This document shows, one piece after another, positions 9,395-17,837 of a stretch of 33,235 nucleotides of DNA. The DNA lies in assembly GCA_022567655.1 (NCBI GenBank), contig JADFGO010000014.1, positions 1-33,235 on the forward strand. The letters are read 5' to 3'. Origin of the DNA: Candidatus Neomarinimicrobiota bacterium. Lineage in GTDB: Bacteria; Fidelibacterota; SORT01. Position 1 is the stretch's first letter. Every line of letters begins with the position of its first letter. The notes beneath the pieces were generated by a model. That model was not told where the DNA came from, did no database searches, and was given only the letters and a program-made list of their open reading frames with translations. The translations under genes and the position numbers were made by a program.

Positions 9395-12229
9395 CTATTG
9401 CACACCGTTAAGAATTTCTTTCAAAAATTTGCCCGTATATGATCCCTTGACCTTAGCCACTTCTTCCGGTGTACCGGTAGCCACAACCCTTCCGCCTTCG
9501 TCTCCCCCCTCCGGTCCCAGATCGATCACATAGTCAGCCATTTTTATCACTTCTAAGTTATGTTCTATTATCAGGACGGTATTTCCGAGATCAACGAGGC
9601 GGTTCAATACGGAAAGCAGCATTTTTATATCCTCAAAATGCAGCCCTGTTGTAGGTTCGTCGAGAATGTAAAGTGTATTACCTGTGTCTATTTTACTCAG
9701 TTCGGATGCGAGCTTTACCCGCTGAGCCTCTCCCCCGGAAAGCGTTGTCGCCTGTTGACCGAGATGTATGTAGCCTAATCCGACGTCGGAAAGAGTTTGC
9801 AGTCTCCTTTTTATTCGAGGAACTTTATCGAAAAAGGAGAGAGACTCTTCGACCGTCATCTCAAGGATATTAGAAATATTCATCCCCTTATATCTGATTT
9901 CAAGCGTTTCCCGGTTGTACCGCTTACCTGTGCAAGTCTCACATGTTACATATACGTCCGGGAGAAAGTGCATCTCTATCTTCTTTATTCCGTCACCCTC
10001 GCACGCCTCACATCTGCCGCCTTTGACATTGAAGCTGAACCTGCCCGGTTTATATCCTGCAATTTTTGACTCCGGCAGATTGCTGAAGAGTTCTCTGATA
10101 TACGTGAACGTCCCTGTATAGGTTGCGGGGTTTGAGCGTGGAGTTCTTCCTATGGGTGACTGGTCGATATCAACTACCTTGTCGATATATTTGAGCCCCT
10201 TAATGGAAGAGTAAGCGAGCGCTTTTGCCTTATTCGAATAGAGATGTCTTTGTAATGCGGGAAAGAGAGTTTCATTGATAAGCGTGCTCTTCCCTGAACC
10301 CGATACACCGGTAACCGCTGTAAACGTGCTGAGAGGAATCGTTATGTCTATCCCCTTGAGATTATGACCTCTCGCCTCTATTAACTCGAGAAATTTCCCG
10401 TTGCTTTTACGCCTTTTTTTGGGAATCTCGATCTTCAATTTCCCTGAAAGATATTTCCCGGTAATTGACTTATTAGACCTTTTCAGTGTAGCTAACGTTC
10501 CTGCCGCGACTATGTTTCCACCGCTTTTCCCGGCGCCCGGACCCAAATCCACAATCCAGTCTGCTGCTTCGATTATCTCTCTGTCGTGTTCAACCACTAA
10601 GACAGTATTACCCAAGTTTTTAAGTTTGGTCAGCGCCTCGATCAAACGCAGATTATCGCGCTGATGCAGACCTATTGAGGGTTCGTCGAGAATATATAAA
10701 ACACCGACAAGCTGAGACCCTATTTGCGTCGCAAGCCTGATTCTCTGCGATTCTCCTCCGGACAGAGTGCTGGAACGCCTGTCGAGCGAAAGGTAATCCA
10801 GGCCTACGTTAACCAAAAATTTCAACCGGGATTTTACTTCGCTGATTATCTGTTTGGCTATCTCTTTTTCCGATTTTGAAAGGCTCAGAGAAGAGATAAA
10901 AGAGTGTGCGTCCTTAATGGACATCGAGGTAATATCCTGAATGTTCGAGTCTCCTATCCTGACCGCGAGACTTTCTTTCCTCAACTTGCTGCCTTTACAT
11001 GCCGGGCATGATTTAATCGACATGAATTTTTCAATCCACTGCCTGATGCCCGATGATCCGGTCTGAGAGTACCTCCTCTTTAAGTTCGGTATGACGCCTT
11101 CAAATTTGCTCAGGTACTCTCCTTTAACTTTCCCGTCGCTGTGAGTGTATTTTACGCTTATCTCTTTGTCTCCGGATCCATTCAGCAATACGTCTTTAGC
11201 CTCGTCCGAGAGGTTGACCCACGGGGTTACAAAATCGAAACCAAACTCTGCCGCTACGCTCTTTAACACGGATGAAAACCAATTACCCCTCGGCTGACCG
11301 CCGATCGGTTCAATGGCGCCCTGAGCAAGCGATTTCGACGGGTCGGGAACAACCATATCCGGGTCTATGTCCATCTGAGTTCCGAGACCGTGACAGTGAT
11401 GACAGGCGCCGTAAGGGCTGTTGAATGAGAACATTCTCGGAGTGAGCTCTTCATAGGATATTCCGCAATCGGTACATGCGAAATGCTCGCTGTACGGATG
11501 TATCTTGCCGCCTAATTCTTCGATGTAGATCAACCCGGAACTCAACTTAAGAGCCGTTTCCACAGAATCCGTCAACCGCTCTTTGATCTTCGGCTTCACC
11601 ACGAGCCTGTCCACGACAACCTCAATAGTGTGTTTTTTGTTTTTAATAAGTTTCGGAGGATTGTCAACGTCGCTCACTTCGCCGTCGACTCTGACGCGGA
11701 CAAACCCCTTTTTTCTGACGTCCTCGAAGACTTCACGGTATTCCCCTTTTCGCCCTCTGATCAAGGGTGATAGGACATGAATACGTTTACCTTCCGGGAG
11801 ATTCAGGATAGAATCTACGATCTGCTGTACTGTTTGCCGCTCTATGCGTTTACCGCAATTGTAGCAATACGGCGTGCCGACCCTCGCGAAAAGAAGGCGC
11901 AGATAATCATATACTTCCGTAACCGTTCCGACAGTAGAACGCGGATTTTTCGACGTCCCCTTCTGTTCGATGGAAATTGCCGGAGACAGACCTTCGATAT
12001 ACTCAACGTCGGGTTTCTCCATGAGACCGAGGAATTGCCGGGCATACGCCGACAGGGATTCAACGTAGCGCCTCTGCCCTTCAGCATATATCGTGTCGAA
12101 AGCCAGCGAAGATTTGCCGGATCCGGACAAGCCTGTGAGAACTACAAATTTGTCTCTTGGGATATCAACATCTATGTTCTGAAGGTTGTGTTCCTTCGCT
12201 CCGCGTACAATTATCTTATTACCTGCCAC
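9395..12229 (-). CDS. uvrA: Excinuclease ABC subunit A
   Basis: UvrA is the damage-sensing dimeric ABC ATPase of nucleotide excision repair. The 944-aa sequence has two ATPase modules: Walker [21 protein letters not shown] with signature [16 protein letters not shown], and Walker [16 protein letters not shown] with signature [15 protein letters not shown]. Zinc modules are seen at CYNC, CTDC/CHHC, CPAC and CEAC/CETC. Length is normal. The start appears to be GTG at 12229; an ATG 11 bp upstream is out of frame. No obvious LexA-type operator was seen. Confidence 0.96.
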   Translation of the reverse strand: MAGNKIIVRGAKEHNLQNIDVDIPRDKFVVLTGLSGSGKSSLAFDTIYAEGQRRYVESLSAYARQFLGLMEKPDVEYIEGLSPAISIEQKGTSKNPRSTVGTVTEVYDYLRLLFARVGTPYCYNCGKRIERQTVQQIVDSILNLPEGKRIHVLSPLIRGRKGEYREVFEDVRKKGFVRVRVDGEVSDVDNPPKLIKNKKHTIEVVVDRLVVKPKIKERLTDSVETALKLSSGLIYIEELGGKIHPYSEHFACTDCGISYEELTPRMFSFNSPYGACHHCHGLGTQMDIDPDMVVPDPSKSLAQGAIEPIGGQPRGNWFSSVLKSVAAEFGFDFVTPWVNLSDEAKDVLLNGSGDKEISVKYTHSDGKVKGEYLSKFEGVIPNLKRRYSQTGSSGIRQWIEKFMSIKSCPACKGSKLRKESLAVRIGDSNIQDITSMSIKDAHSFISSLSLSKSEKEIAKQIISEVKSRLKFLVNVGLDYLSLDRRSSTLSGGESQRIRLATQIGSQLVGVLYILDEPSIGLHQRDNLRLIEALTKLKNLGNTVLVVEHDREIIEAADWIVDLGPGAGKSGGNIVAAGTLATLKRSNKSITGKYLSGKLKIEIPKKRRKSNGKFLELIEARGHNLKGIDITIPLSTFTAVTGVSGSGKSTLINETLFPALQRHLYSNKAKALAYSSIKGLKYIDKVVDIDQSPIGRTPRSNPATYTGTFTYIRELFSNLPESKIAGYKPGRFSFNVKGGRCEACEGDGIKKIEMHFLPDVYVTCETCTGKRYNRETLEIRYKGMNISNILEMTVEESLSFFDKVPRIKRRLQTLSDVGLGYIHLGQQATTLSGGEAQRVKLASELSKIDTGNTLYILDEPTTGLHFEDIKMLLSVLNRLVDLGNTVLIIEHNLEVIKMADYVIDLGPEGGDEGGRVVATGTPEEVAKVKGSYTGKFLKEILNGVQ

Positions 12230-12256
12230 CGCTGTCCCATTTAATTCCGAGCATAG

Positions 12257-12285
12257 AATATACTAAAATTTGGGAGCAAATTCAA
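12257..12285 (-). promoter_or_regulatory. Candidate sigma70-type promoter for uvrA and the downstream run
   Basis: On the minus strand, TTGAAT (12285-12280) is followed after exactly 17 bp by TATATT (12262-12257). The predicted transcript would begin near 12250, about 20 nt before the uvrA GTG. No comparably good match was found in the 62-bp uvrA-transketolase gap, so this may drive much of the uvrA-to-rplY run. Confidence 0.55.
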
Positions 12286-12499
12286 GCGTTATTTAGCGGA
12301 TTCCCCTTCGATTAGAAGATAATTCGGGAATTGATAAAAAACTTCATTGCTTCTGAGTTAATTAACAGGGATTTTGAAATTGAACCTGCAATTTAGCTAA
12401 AAACTCCCGCGCGTCATCCTGTCTACCGGCATCTTCTCCTACATCTCGGACTCCTGCTCCGTCATGCACGTGTCCGGCATATCGGGTCACCCCTGTCTC
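12286..12499. other. Intergenic stretch without recognisable gene
   Basis: About 215 bp between the uvrA promoter and the stop of the YjbH-like gene. I see no start-plus-RBS ORF and no clear terminator with a T-run. Nothing further can be supported. Confidence 0.5.
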
Positions 12500-13255
12500 T
12501 TAGAAAAATTCCAAATATATGATCTTTATCTCTCTGCTTGCAGCGGCTGTATCTTTCCTGTTTCCAAGAATATTGTTCACGTCAAACTCTATGATCAATT
12601 CATCGACGAACGACCACCTTAGAGCCGCGTTCAAATATCCGTTCCCGGAACCGAATGTTTCACCGCGGTTGTCGTTCAACGCAAAATCATATTCACCAAG
12701 AATCGAAATTTCTTCGTTTATACTCTTATCAAAACCGATCCACATGTTTATATCTTCATCACCGTCTTTGTTCTCAAAACTGAAATTGACTCCCCCGTGG
12801 AATCCGAGATTACCCATCATCGAGTAATTCTTGCTCGCCGCCGCATATACTCCGGGCGACTTAATCTGATAGCGATTCAGTGAGTCTGACCAAGCCCCGA
12901 AACCCTGACCGCTGTAGCCGAGGGAAATTGCCGGACCGGAATACGACTCCTCGAAAAGTCTGTATTTTATATTGACTTCCGGTCTGGCGTTCCACTCTAC
13001 TTTGCCCTCGCCGATGATGTTCAAGCCGCCGTAAGTCGCTCCGAACGTAATACGGTCGGTAAGACCCACAGCCACTCCGCCGAGTAACCCGCCCTGAGAG
13101 TATATCCGCAATTCTATGTCGTAACTTCCCCGTTCCAATGACCCGGCAGTAGGCCTGTTTATAAGGGTTCGCTGCTCCGAAATGGGGATATTTTGTGCGT
13201 AAACCGCCGTCTGGAGCAGAAGATATATTAAAACCACTCTAATCTTACCGTACAT
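12500..13255 (-). CDS. YjbH-like outer-membrane beta-barrel protein
   Basis: The 251-aa product begins with a signal peptide (MYGKIRVVLIYLLLQTAVYAQ) and then alternating amphipathic strands, ending in a terminal Phe, as expected of an outer-membrane beta-barrel. The block INRPTAGSLERGSYDIELRI followed by GGLLGGVAVGLTDRITFGAT resembles the YjbH/DUF940-type barrels of FCB genomes. The ATG at 13255 is chosen because an AGGAG lies upstream and the signal peptide starts there; a longer reading from 13297 adds 14 residues with no support. It lies about 140 bp downstream of the asparaginase-like gene on the same strand. Function is unknown. Confidence 0.6.
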   Translation of the reverse strand: MYGKIRVVLIYLLLQTAVYAQNIPISEQRTLINRPTAGSLERGSYDIELRIYSQGGLLGGVAVGLTDRITFGATYGGLNIIGEGKVEWNARPEVNIKYRLFEESYSGPAISLGYSGQGFGAWSDSLNRYQIKSPGVYAAASKNYSMMGNLGFHGGVNFSFENKDGDEDINMWIGFDKSINEEISILGEYDFALNDNRGETFGSGNGYLNAALRWSFVDELIIEFDVNNILGNRKDTAAASREIKIIYLEFF

Positions 13256-13436
13256 ATATAGGGAGCTCCTTAGGTGAATTAAACTTAATATAAACAACCA
13301 CCTCTCAAAAATACAAGCAAAAGAGGCTCCTACTTATACGTACCAGATCGGATTTTTCTCCCGAATATTTTTTCACCCGTGAAATCACCGGAAACAGGGG
13401 CAGCGAACTGATGATAGCCTGAAACAGTTTCGAAAA

Positions 13437-14354
13437 CTACTTATCATCCTTCACTTCTATCCAGCCCACATCAGTTCCCACATGATTTTTCAACACCGGT
13501 CTTCTTAAGTTATCGAAATCGCCTCCCGGGGTTACACCCATCTTGTCGAGTATATAGAAGACGGCAGGGGCGACCGCCCTACGGCTTCCGTCATGCGCCT
13601 TGAGCGCTATCCCGACCGGTCCGTCTGGCGTTTTTATAGCCATGCACTGAACTCCTTCCGCACCCATCTTCGAGAGTATACTCCCTTTTCCCGATGTCAT
13701 CAGCACGGTGTCGAAGCGTTCGGTTCCGGCGACCATTAGAGGATACGACGTCATCTTTTCCCATATATCATTTAACAGACTCCCTTCCTCCGCCTCTGCA
13801 AGTTTACTGTACATCAGCGCCATTTTTTCAATAGTGAGGTAGAATACGGGAGCCGAACAACCGTCAACCCCCACGCGAATCTCATTTTCTTCCGAATATT
13901 TTTTGATTTCTTCGAGGATTCTTTGCTGTACCGGATGGGCAGGGTTCAGATAGTCATCAAGCGGTTCATCCCTCATCTTAGCAGTGGCAAGCATCGCTGA
14001 ATGCTTTCCCGAGCAGTTGTTGTGAAGTAGTGACGGCGCTGATCCCTCTTTATTCATTTTCCGCCTCACTTCCTTGCCAAGCGGAGGATGAACTCCGCAG
14101 CCGAGCAGGGAAGAATCCAAACCCGTCTTATCGAGTATGCTTTTTACCGCTTTCACGTGCATCTCCTCTCCGGAATGCGAGGAACAGCAAACCGCAATCT
14201 CTTCATCGCTTAATCCGAATTCAGTGTGCATTCCGATCTGAAGCGCCGGCAGCATCTGAAACGGCTTAGCGGCGGAACGAATGTAGGTGTACATCTCAGG
14301 TTCTCCGTACCCTGCGATGAGTTCACCTGATACTCCTACAACAGCAGCGCTCAC
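13437..14354 (-). CDS. Asparaginase II family protein (start uncertain)
   Basis: Matches the thermolabile asparaginase II family (Rhizobium etli type, PF06089), which hydrolyses asparagine to aspartate and ammonia. Seen: YIRSAAKPFQMLPAL, VCCSSHSGEEMHVKAV, LGCGVHPP, LLHNNCSGKHSAMLATA, GVDGCSAPVFYL and a C-terminal VLKNHVGTDVGWIEV. The only canonical start is GTG at 14354, but family members carry about 20 more N-terminal residues. The same frame is open upstream to the pdxJ-like stop and encodes INVYRNGEIESVHE, which looks like the true N-terminus. A GAAGGA lies upstream of ATC and ATA codons there. The real start may therefore be non-canonical, between about 14438 and 14390. Confidence 0.85.
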   Translation of the reverse strand: MSAAVVGVSGELIAGYGEPEMYTYIRSAAKPFQMLPALQIGMHTEFGLSDEEIAVCCSSHSGEEMHVKAVKSILDKTGLDSSLLGCGVHPPLGKEVRRKMNKEGSAPSLLHNNCSGKHSAMLATAKMRDEPLDDYLNPAHPVQQRILEEIKKYSEENEIRVGVDGCSAPVFYLTIEKMALMYSKLAEAEEGSLLNDIWEKMTSYPLMVAGTERFDTVLMTSGKGSILSKMGAEGVQCMAIKTPDGPVGIALKAHDGSRRAVAPAVFYILDKMGVTPGGDFDNLRRPVLKNHVGTDVGWIEVKDDK

Positions 14355-14438
14355 TTCATGAACGCTTTCGATCTCACCGTTTCGATAAACGTTTATTTTG
14401 ATAAGAAAATTTCCTTCGGGAGGGAACGATTCAGAAAT

Positions 14439-15128
14439 TCATTTAACGAGGTCTATCATATCCCGTACGGCGTTTTCCAATCCGATAAGCATCGCCCTGC
14501 TTATGATTGCGCCCCCGATTGATATCGTGTCAATCTGTTCGATCTCCGCTACGTAAGCTGCGTTTTGATAGGTCAATCCACCTCCGGCGGAAACTCCGAG
14601 ATCGAATTTGAACGCAGCTCTCGCGACTGACGCTATCCGCTCAAGCTCTAATGTCCTGTCGTGATAGTTTTGTGTGCCGGCGAATCTTGTGGTATTCAGA
14701 TCGACATAATCGGCGCCTAACCGGGAGGCGGTCTTAGCATCCGAAACTTCCGGATTTATTCTGATTGCCACTGCGAGGTTCTTGTTGTTTTTCAGTACAG
14801 AAATAGCTTCTTTCATATGTGAAGCGACCCTGGAGTCGGTCAAACCCAATTCATCGTCAAGAGTTACCATCGCGGAGTTTATCGATAACGCCTTGTCAAC
14901 CAGGCGTTTGGAGGAACTTATGACCAAATTTAATCGGGAATGTACCACTTCCTGAAGGATATTTAGATCCCTCAATCGCTCTTCTTCTCTTTCCTCTGTG
15001 AGCCTGATACTCACAGCGTCCACGCCGGCTAATTCAGCCGCGACAGCTGCTTTAACGGGGTCTATGGAACGGTCTATGGTGTCTCTCATTTTCGCCACCG
15101 GGTCCAACTTTACCTCAAGTAATGCCAT
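14439..15128 (-). CDS. PdxJ-like protein lacking the family's catalytic signature residues
   Basis: The 229-aa protein aligns end to end with pyridoxine 5'-phosphate synthase PdxJ, a TIM barrel. It keeps the frame of every conserved block but not the active-site residues. NIDHxA reads KLDPVA; HLREDRRHI reads RLTEEREEER; NLEMA reads NLVIS; the PEKRxE segment reads LDDELGL; E(I/L)HTG reads VDLNTTR; NAGHGL reads SAGGGL; NIGHAII reads SIGGAII. All signature histidines are replaced. It is therefore unlikely to be an ordinary PdxJ; a different reaction, a ligand-binding role or a structural role are all possible. It has its own RBS (AGGAG) 23 bp after the deacetylase stop and is followed at once by the asparaginase-like frame. 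Confidence 0.8.
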   Translation of the reverse strand: MALLEVKLDPVAKMRDTIDRSIDPVKAAVAAELAGVDAVSIRLTEEREEERLRDLNILQEVVHSRLNLVISSSKRLVDKALSINSAMVTLDDELGLTDSRVASHMKEAISVLKNNKNLAVAIRINPEVSDAKTASRLGADYVDLNTTRFAGTQNYHDRTLELERIASVARAAFKFDLGVSAGGGLTYQNAAYVAEIEQIDTISIGGAIISRAMLIGLENAVRDMIDLVK

Positions 15129-15151
15129 ATTTAAAACTCCTAAGAAATTGG

Positions 15152-16213
15152 TTAGTTCATGAGCTGTGAAGGATAGACAAAATCAAAACCTTCTTCGATT
15201 ATTAAAGGAATTTCTTTTTTCAATGCCGAAATAGTTTTAGCGTTTACGTGGCCAATGCCGATAGCGGAACCCTTTCTAAAAGCCTCATTTTTCAATTCAT
15301 GAATCCTCTGTTCAACAGTCATTAAATCATCCGAATTATCCAGAAAGACCGCCCTTTTCGCCGCCGGAACGCCCATCTTAAGCGCTTCTGCATAGCCGAC
15401 ACTTGACGCATGGGTCGCGCTGTCAATAAAATATAAGTCGTAAGGACGGATTACGGCAAGAAATCTCTGAATTATCTTCACTTCTGATGTCACCTTCGAG
15501 CCTTGATGATTGTTCAACCCCACGGCTCCCGGTACACTGATAAGCGCTCTTGAGATTCGCTCGGAGATTTCGCTCTCTGTCATGCCGCTCATTATGATAT
15601 ACTCCTCCTCCCCGCCTCGATAATCATACGGTTCCATAGGAAGATGCAGCAGTACTTCTTTTCCCTGTGAGACGGCAATTTTGGCTACTTGGGTGGAATG
15701 TTCATGCCCTGGGATTACCGCAATTCCCAGCGGAATCGGCATCCGGAGAAGTTCATCAACCCGGTCGTCCCAGAAATAGCCGAAATCGTCAATGAGTATT
15801 GCTATTAGTCCGGAAGATATATCGTCTGTTTCTTTGAAACGGAACAAAAAGTCTTCTTCATTTCCGTACTTGATCAGCGCTTGAAATTCGCCTTCTCCGA
15901 CGTTCCAATTGAACTCGGGTAATAATCCTGTTTCGCCGAGTGTCTCAGTTATTACTTTTTTCATCCAGACTTTTCCCAGCCCTCTTGCATACATAAAGAG
16001 AGTCGTGCCATTCTCATCTACAGGAAATACTTTAAACCCTTTTTCGTTCAATGAGGATACAAATTCGTTGTCAATATACACTTCAAGAGCTTCCGCTGAC
16101 ATGATCCCGTTACCCTCTTCATCGCCAAAGTAAATGTACGCTATGATTATTGCGTCAATGATAAGCCAGATGACGATCCAGACAACTAACGTCTTCTTAA
16201 AAAATCGATTCAT
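15152..16213 (-). CDS. Divergent polysaccharide deacetylase family protein
   Basis: The 353-aa product has an N-terminal membrane anchor (about residues 8-30, VVWIVIWLIIDAIIIAYIYF) and a C-terminal divergent polysaccharide deacetylase domain (PF04748/DUF610, YibQ-like). Marks are IAILIDDFGYFWDD, PLGIAVIPGHEHS, VLLHLPMEPYDY, VGLNNHQGSKVT and YFIDSATHASS, which keep the Asp/His pattern of the NodB-like barrel. It probably acts in the periplasm on a glycan, substrate unknown. ATG at 16213 overlaps the upstream lipoprotein gene by 17 bp; an adjacent in-frame TTG (16216) is less likely. Confidence 0.88.
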   Translation of the reverse strand: MNRFFKKTLVVWIVIWLIIDAIIIAYIYFGDEEGNGIMSAEALEVYIDNEFVSSLNEKGFKVFPVDENGTTLFMYARGLGKVWMKKVITETLGETGLLPEFNWNVGEGEFQALIKYGNEEDFLFRFKETDDISSGLIAILIDDFGYFWDDRVDELLRMPIPLGIAVIPGHEHSTQVAKIAVSQGKEVLLHLPMEPYDYRGGEEEYIIMSGMTESEISERISRALISVPGAVGLNNHQGSKVTSEVKIIQRFLAVIRPYDLYFIDSATHASSVGYAEALKMGVPAAKRAVFLDNSDDLMTVEQRIHELKNEAFRKGSAIGIGHVNAKTISALKKEIPLIIEEGFDFVYPSQLMN

Positions 16214-16748
16214 CAACCCATCTCTCTATCCGCCAGCTCTCTCCGGGCGCATTTTTATCGAAAAAGAAGACTGCCGTTCCCGTCAACTGTATTTCCGTAT
16301 CTAACTTCAGCACAAAACTTTTTGACACTTTTGCTTTTTTAGCTCCCTCGAAATATATGACGCTTAATGCAGAATCCGGCGCGGGCGACCAGTAAGCCTC
16401 CTCGACCGTACTGTTCCACTCGAGTGATATGTTCCTTACCGCGCGGAACAGACCTGCCGTCGTTTTCAGCTCGGTGTCCCTCCCCCAACTGTCAAACCTG
16501 CCTGTTCCTTCCACGCTCGGATCAAAAAATACAAATACAAATCCCGTATCGATCACTTCGCTGTAAACTAACGAGTCACCGAAAATATACGCGAAACGAA
16601 AATTTTCCAATACTTCCTCGGGGTTCAGTCTTTCCGTCAAAACGGCGTCTGTTCCCGATTCCACCACTCCGAGTTCAGGTGCAAACGGGTTCACACATCC
16701 ATACATCGTAACCAGTAAACCCATCAGAAGCGAATCAGAGAACTTCAT
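16197..16748 (-). CDS. Small lipoprotein, paralogue of the upstream gene
   Basis: The 183-aa protein starts with a lipoprotein signal (KFSDSLLMGLLVTMYGC, lipobox Cys at about residue 18). The mature part contains NPEEVLENFRFAYIFGD, GRFDSWGRD and a C-terminal WRIERWVDES. The same landmarks, in the same order, appear in the upstream lipoprotein (MVLENMSNAF, AFDSW, WSIYRWEDL), so the two look like diverged paralogues, possibly with an NTF2/SnoaL-like fold. Start ATG at 16748 overlaps the upstream stop by 4 bp; a longer frame to 16826 has no signal peptide. Function unknown. Confidence 0.7.
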   Translation of the reverse strand: MKFSDSLLMGLLVTMYGCVNPFAPELGVVESGTDAVLTERLNPEEVLENFRFAYIFGDSLVYSEVIDTGFVFVFFDPSVEGTGRFDSWGRDTELKTTAGLFRAVRNISLEWNSTVEEAYWSPAPDSALSVIYFEGAKKAKVSKSFVLKLDTEIQLTGTAVFFFDKNAPGESWRIERWVDESIF

Positions 16749-17356
16749 TGAGCCCTCGCCTTCATCTCGCTCCATGTAGGAAGTTTTAGCGTATCGTCCT
16801 CGCTGCCGAACGTCAGATCCTCCCACCGGTATATCGACCAGCTACCGCTGAAATCCTTCGCCATCCTGAGTTTGGCAATCCCTTTCATCCGTGTGGGGAC
16901 GTTCTCGAGCTGGTGCATGATATCCAGATCATATACCTCCTCGAACGTTGCAGTGTCTGAGGGTATGGATGGTTCCTCGAATTCCTCGAACCCCAGCAAA
17001 GCAAGCGCTCCTGATGGCAGTGAAGATTCAGAAAAGATAAGATTGATGTATCTCCTCTCATCTTCAAGCGTCCAACTGTCAAAAGCGCCGGGATTGTTGA
17101 TCGCCGTCTCCTGATCGGGAATATATACGAAATCTCTCTCCGAGTTGCTCGAATCCGTCAGACAGCGCATGTAGTTATCCGCGTTCCGCTCCAAAAAAGC
17201 GTTTGACATATTTTCAAGCACCATATCAGGTGAAGTAGGCTGCTGCCAGAGACTTCTACCGACATTTTCGTCAGGGTCTTCCGCCTCACGAGTTCCGAAC
17301 AGTGAATCGCAGCCGAAAAACAGTATGGATAGGATCAGCAAAAGATACTTTTTCAT
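16745..17356 (-). CDS. Small lipoprotein, first gene of the operon
   Basis: The 203-aa product opens with MKKYLLLILSILFFGCDS, a clear lipoprotein signal with lipobox FFGC. The mature protein is acidic and carries SPDMVLENMSNAFLERNADNY, GAFDSWTLEDERRY and a C-terminal WSIYRWEDLTF. Shared landmarks with the next gene indicate duplication. I choose ATG 17356 because the signal peptide begins there; 17377 would add MFPYVQT with no function. A strong promoter ends only 6 bp before this ATG, so the mRNA may be leaderless. Family not recognised. Confidence 0.72.
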   Translation of the reverse strand: MKKYLLLILSILFFGCDSLFGTREAEDPDENVGRSLWQQPTSPDMVLENMSNAFLERNADNYMRCLTDSSNSERDFVYIPDQETAINNPGAFDSWTLEDERRYINLIFSESSLPSGALALLGFEEFEEPSIPSDTATFEEVYDLDIMHQLENVPTRMKGIAKLRMAKDFSGSWSIYRWEDLTFGSEDDTLKLPTWSEMKARAQ

Positions 17357-17362
17357 CGTTTG

Positions 17363-17391
17363 AACATAAGGAAACACCCGCCGAATGTCAA
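17363..17391 (-). promoter_or_regulatory. Strong candidate promoter for the lipoprotein-deacetylase operon
   Basis: Minus-strand TTGACA (17391-17386), a 17-bp spacer, then TATGTT (17368-17363). Only CAAACG separates the -10 element from the ATG at 17356, so transcription would start at or next to the first codon. Confidence 0.6.
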
Positions 17392-17512
17392 CGAATCTGA
17401 TTCACTATAAGGGAGCATTCTCAAATCTCGGAACCCCCCGGAAACGCTATGCGGGGACACTTACCCGCCGGAACTCAGCTCATGGGGTACTTATTCGAGG
17501 TAGTTGCAGTAG

Positions 17513-17532
17513 GGACAACTCAGGAGTTGTCC
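17513..17532 (+). repeat. GTAGGG-headed palindrome
   Basis: GGACAACT-CAGG-AGTTGTCC is a perfect 8-bp stem with a 4-nt loop, preceded by GTA to give GTAGGGACAAC. A similar unit, GTAGGGGCAATTC on the opposite strand, lies at 29987-30009. The GTAG head followed by a hairpin is the architecture of some REP elements. Confidence 0.5.
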
Positions 17533-17537
17533 GCCAA

Positions 17538-17639
17538 ATTACACACCCCGCCCCGCTGGAAGCGGGGCACCCCTCTCAAGAGGGGATTTTTCCCTCACCC
17601 TTGAGAGGAGCATCCGCCGGCTGGAGGAGGAGGGGTGTA
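17538..17639. repeat. Inverted pair of ACACCC double-hairpin repeats (copies A and B)
   Basis: Copy A (plus, 17538-17584) reads ATTACACCCC, then an 8-bp stem GCCCCGCT/AGCGGGGC with a GGA loop, then CCCCTCT/AGAGGGG. Copy B (minus, 17639 down to about 17591) begins with the same ATTACACCCC and continues into weaker hairpins. The two heads form a perfect 10-bp inverted repeat bounding about 100 bp. No gene is present here. Confidence 0.65.
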
Positions 17640-17668
17640 ATCCTCCCGGTGTAGTGAAATCACACCCT

Positions 17669-17715
17669 CCCTTCTGGAGGGTTTCGCGGGCGATGACGAG
17701 ACGCCGTATTCCGTG
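17669..17715 (-). pseudogene. Remnant of a second acyl-CoA dehydrogenase gene
   Basis: This stretch matches the 3' end of the intact acyl-CoA dehydrogenase gene (19134-19180) at 41 of 46 aligned positions, in the same orientation. The frame reads IRRLVIARETLQKGG against IQRLVIARETLKKGG. Three of the five differences are synonymous, so it probably derives from a paralogous coding sequence and not from very recent copying. Nothing else of that gene remains. Confidence 0.6.
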
Positions 17716-17745
17716 GATGTCAGAGATTGTCCCAACTCGCACTCT
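17713..17745. repeat. Degenerate REP-like unit
   Basis: CCGTGGATGTCAG at the left and AACTCGCACTC at the right match the flanks of the better REP units (CCGTGGCGGTCAG; GACTCGCACTC at 19092-19102), but the central palindrome is decayed. Confidence 0.35.
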
Positions 17746-17751
17746 ACATTT

Positions 17752-17799
17752 ATTCTGAGTGCTTGAGATTCTTCGTCCCGAAGCTTCGGGACTCAGAAT
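17752..17799. repeat. Nested inverted repeat
   Basis: ATTCTGAGT (17752-17760) and ACTCAGAAT (17791-17799) are perfect inverted arms enclosing an 18-bp perfect palindrome GTCCCGAAGCTTCGGGAC (17775-17792). Similar CATTCTGAG...GAAGAATCT units are dispersed intergenic repeats in many bacterial genomes (general knowledge, not checked here). Confidence 0.55.
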
Positions 17800-17837
17800 G
17801 ACAGCGTTCATTGTGGCGCAGTCACCCTGACTAGCGT

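Noticed and set aside
17385-17654. 89-aa plus-strand ORF
   Set aside because: Starts inside the promoter of the opposite operon and runs through the inverted repeats; composition is repeat-driven.
17539-17811. 90-aa minus-strand ORF through the repeat island
   Set aside because: Its residues come from hairpin repeats and the acyl-CoA dehydrogenase remnant; no RBS and no coherent protein.
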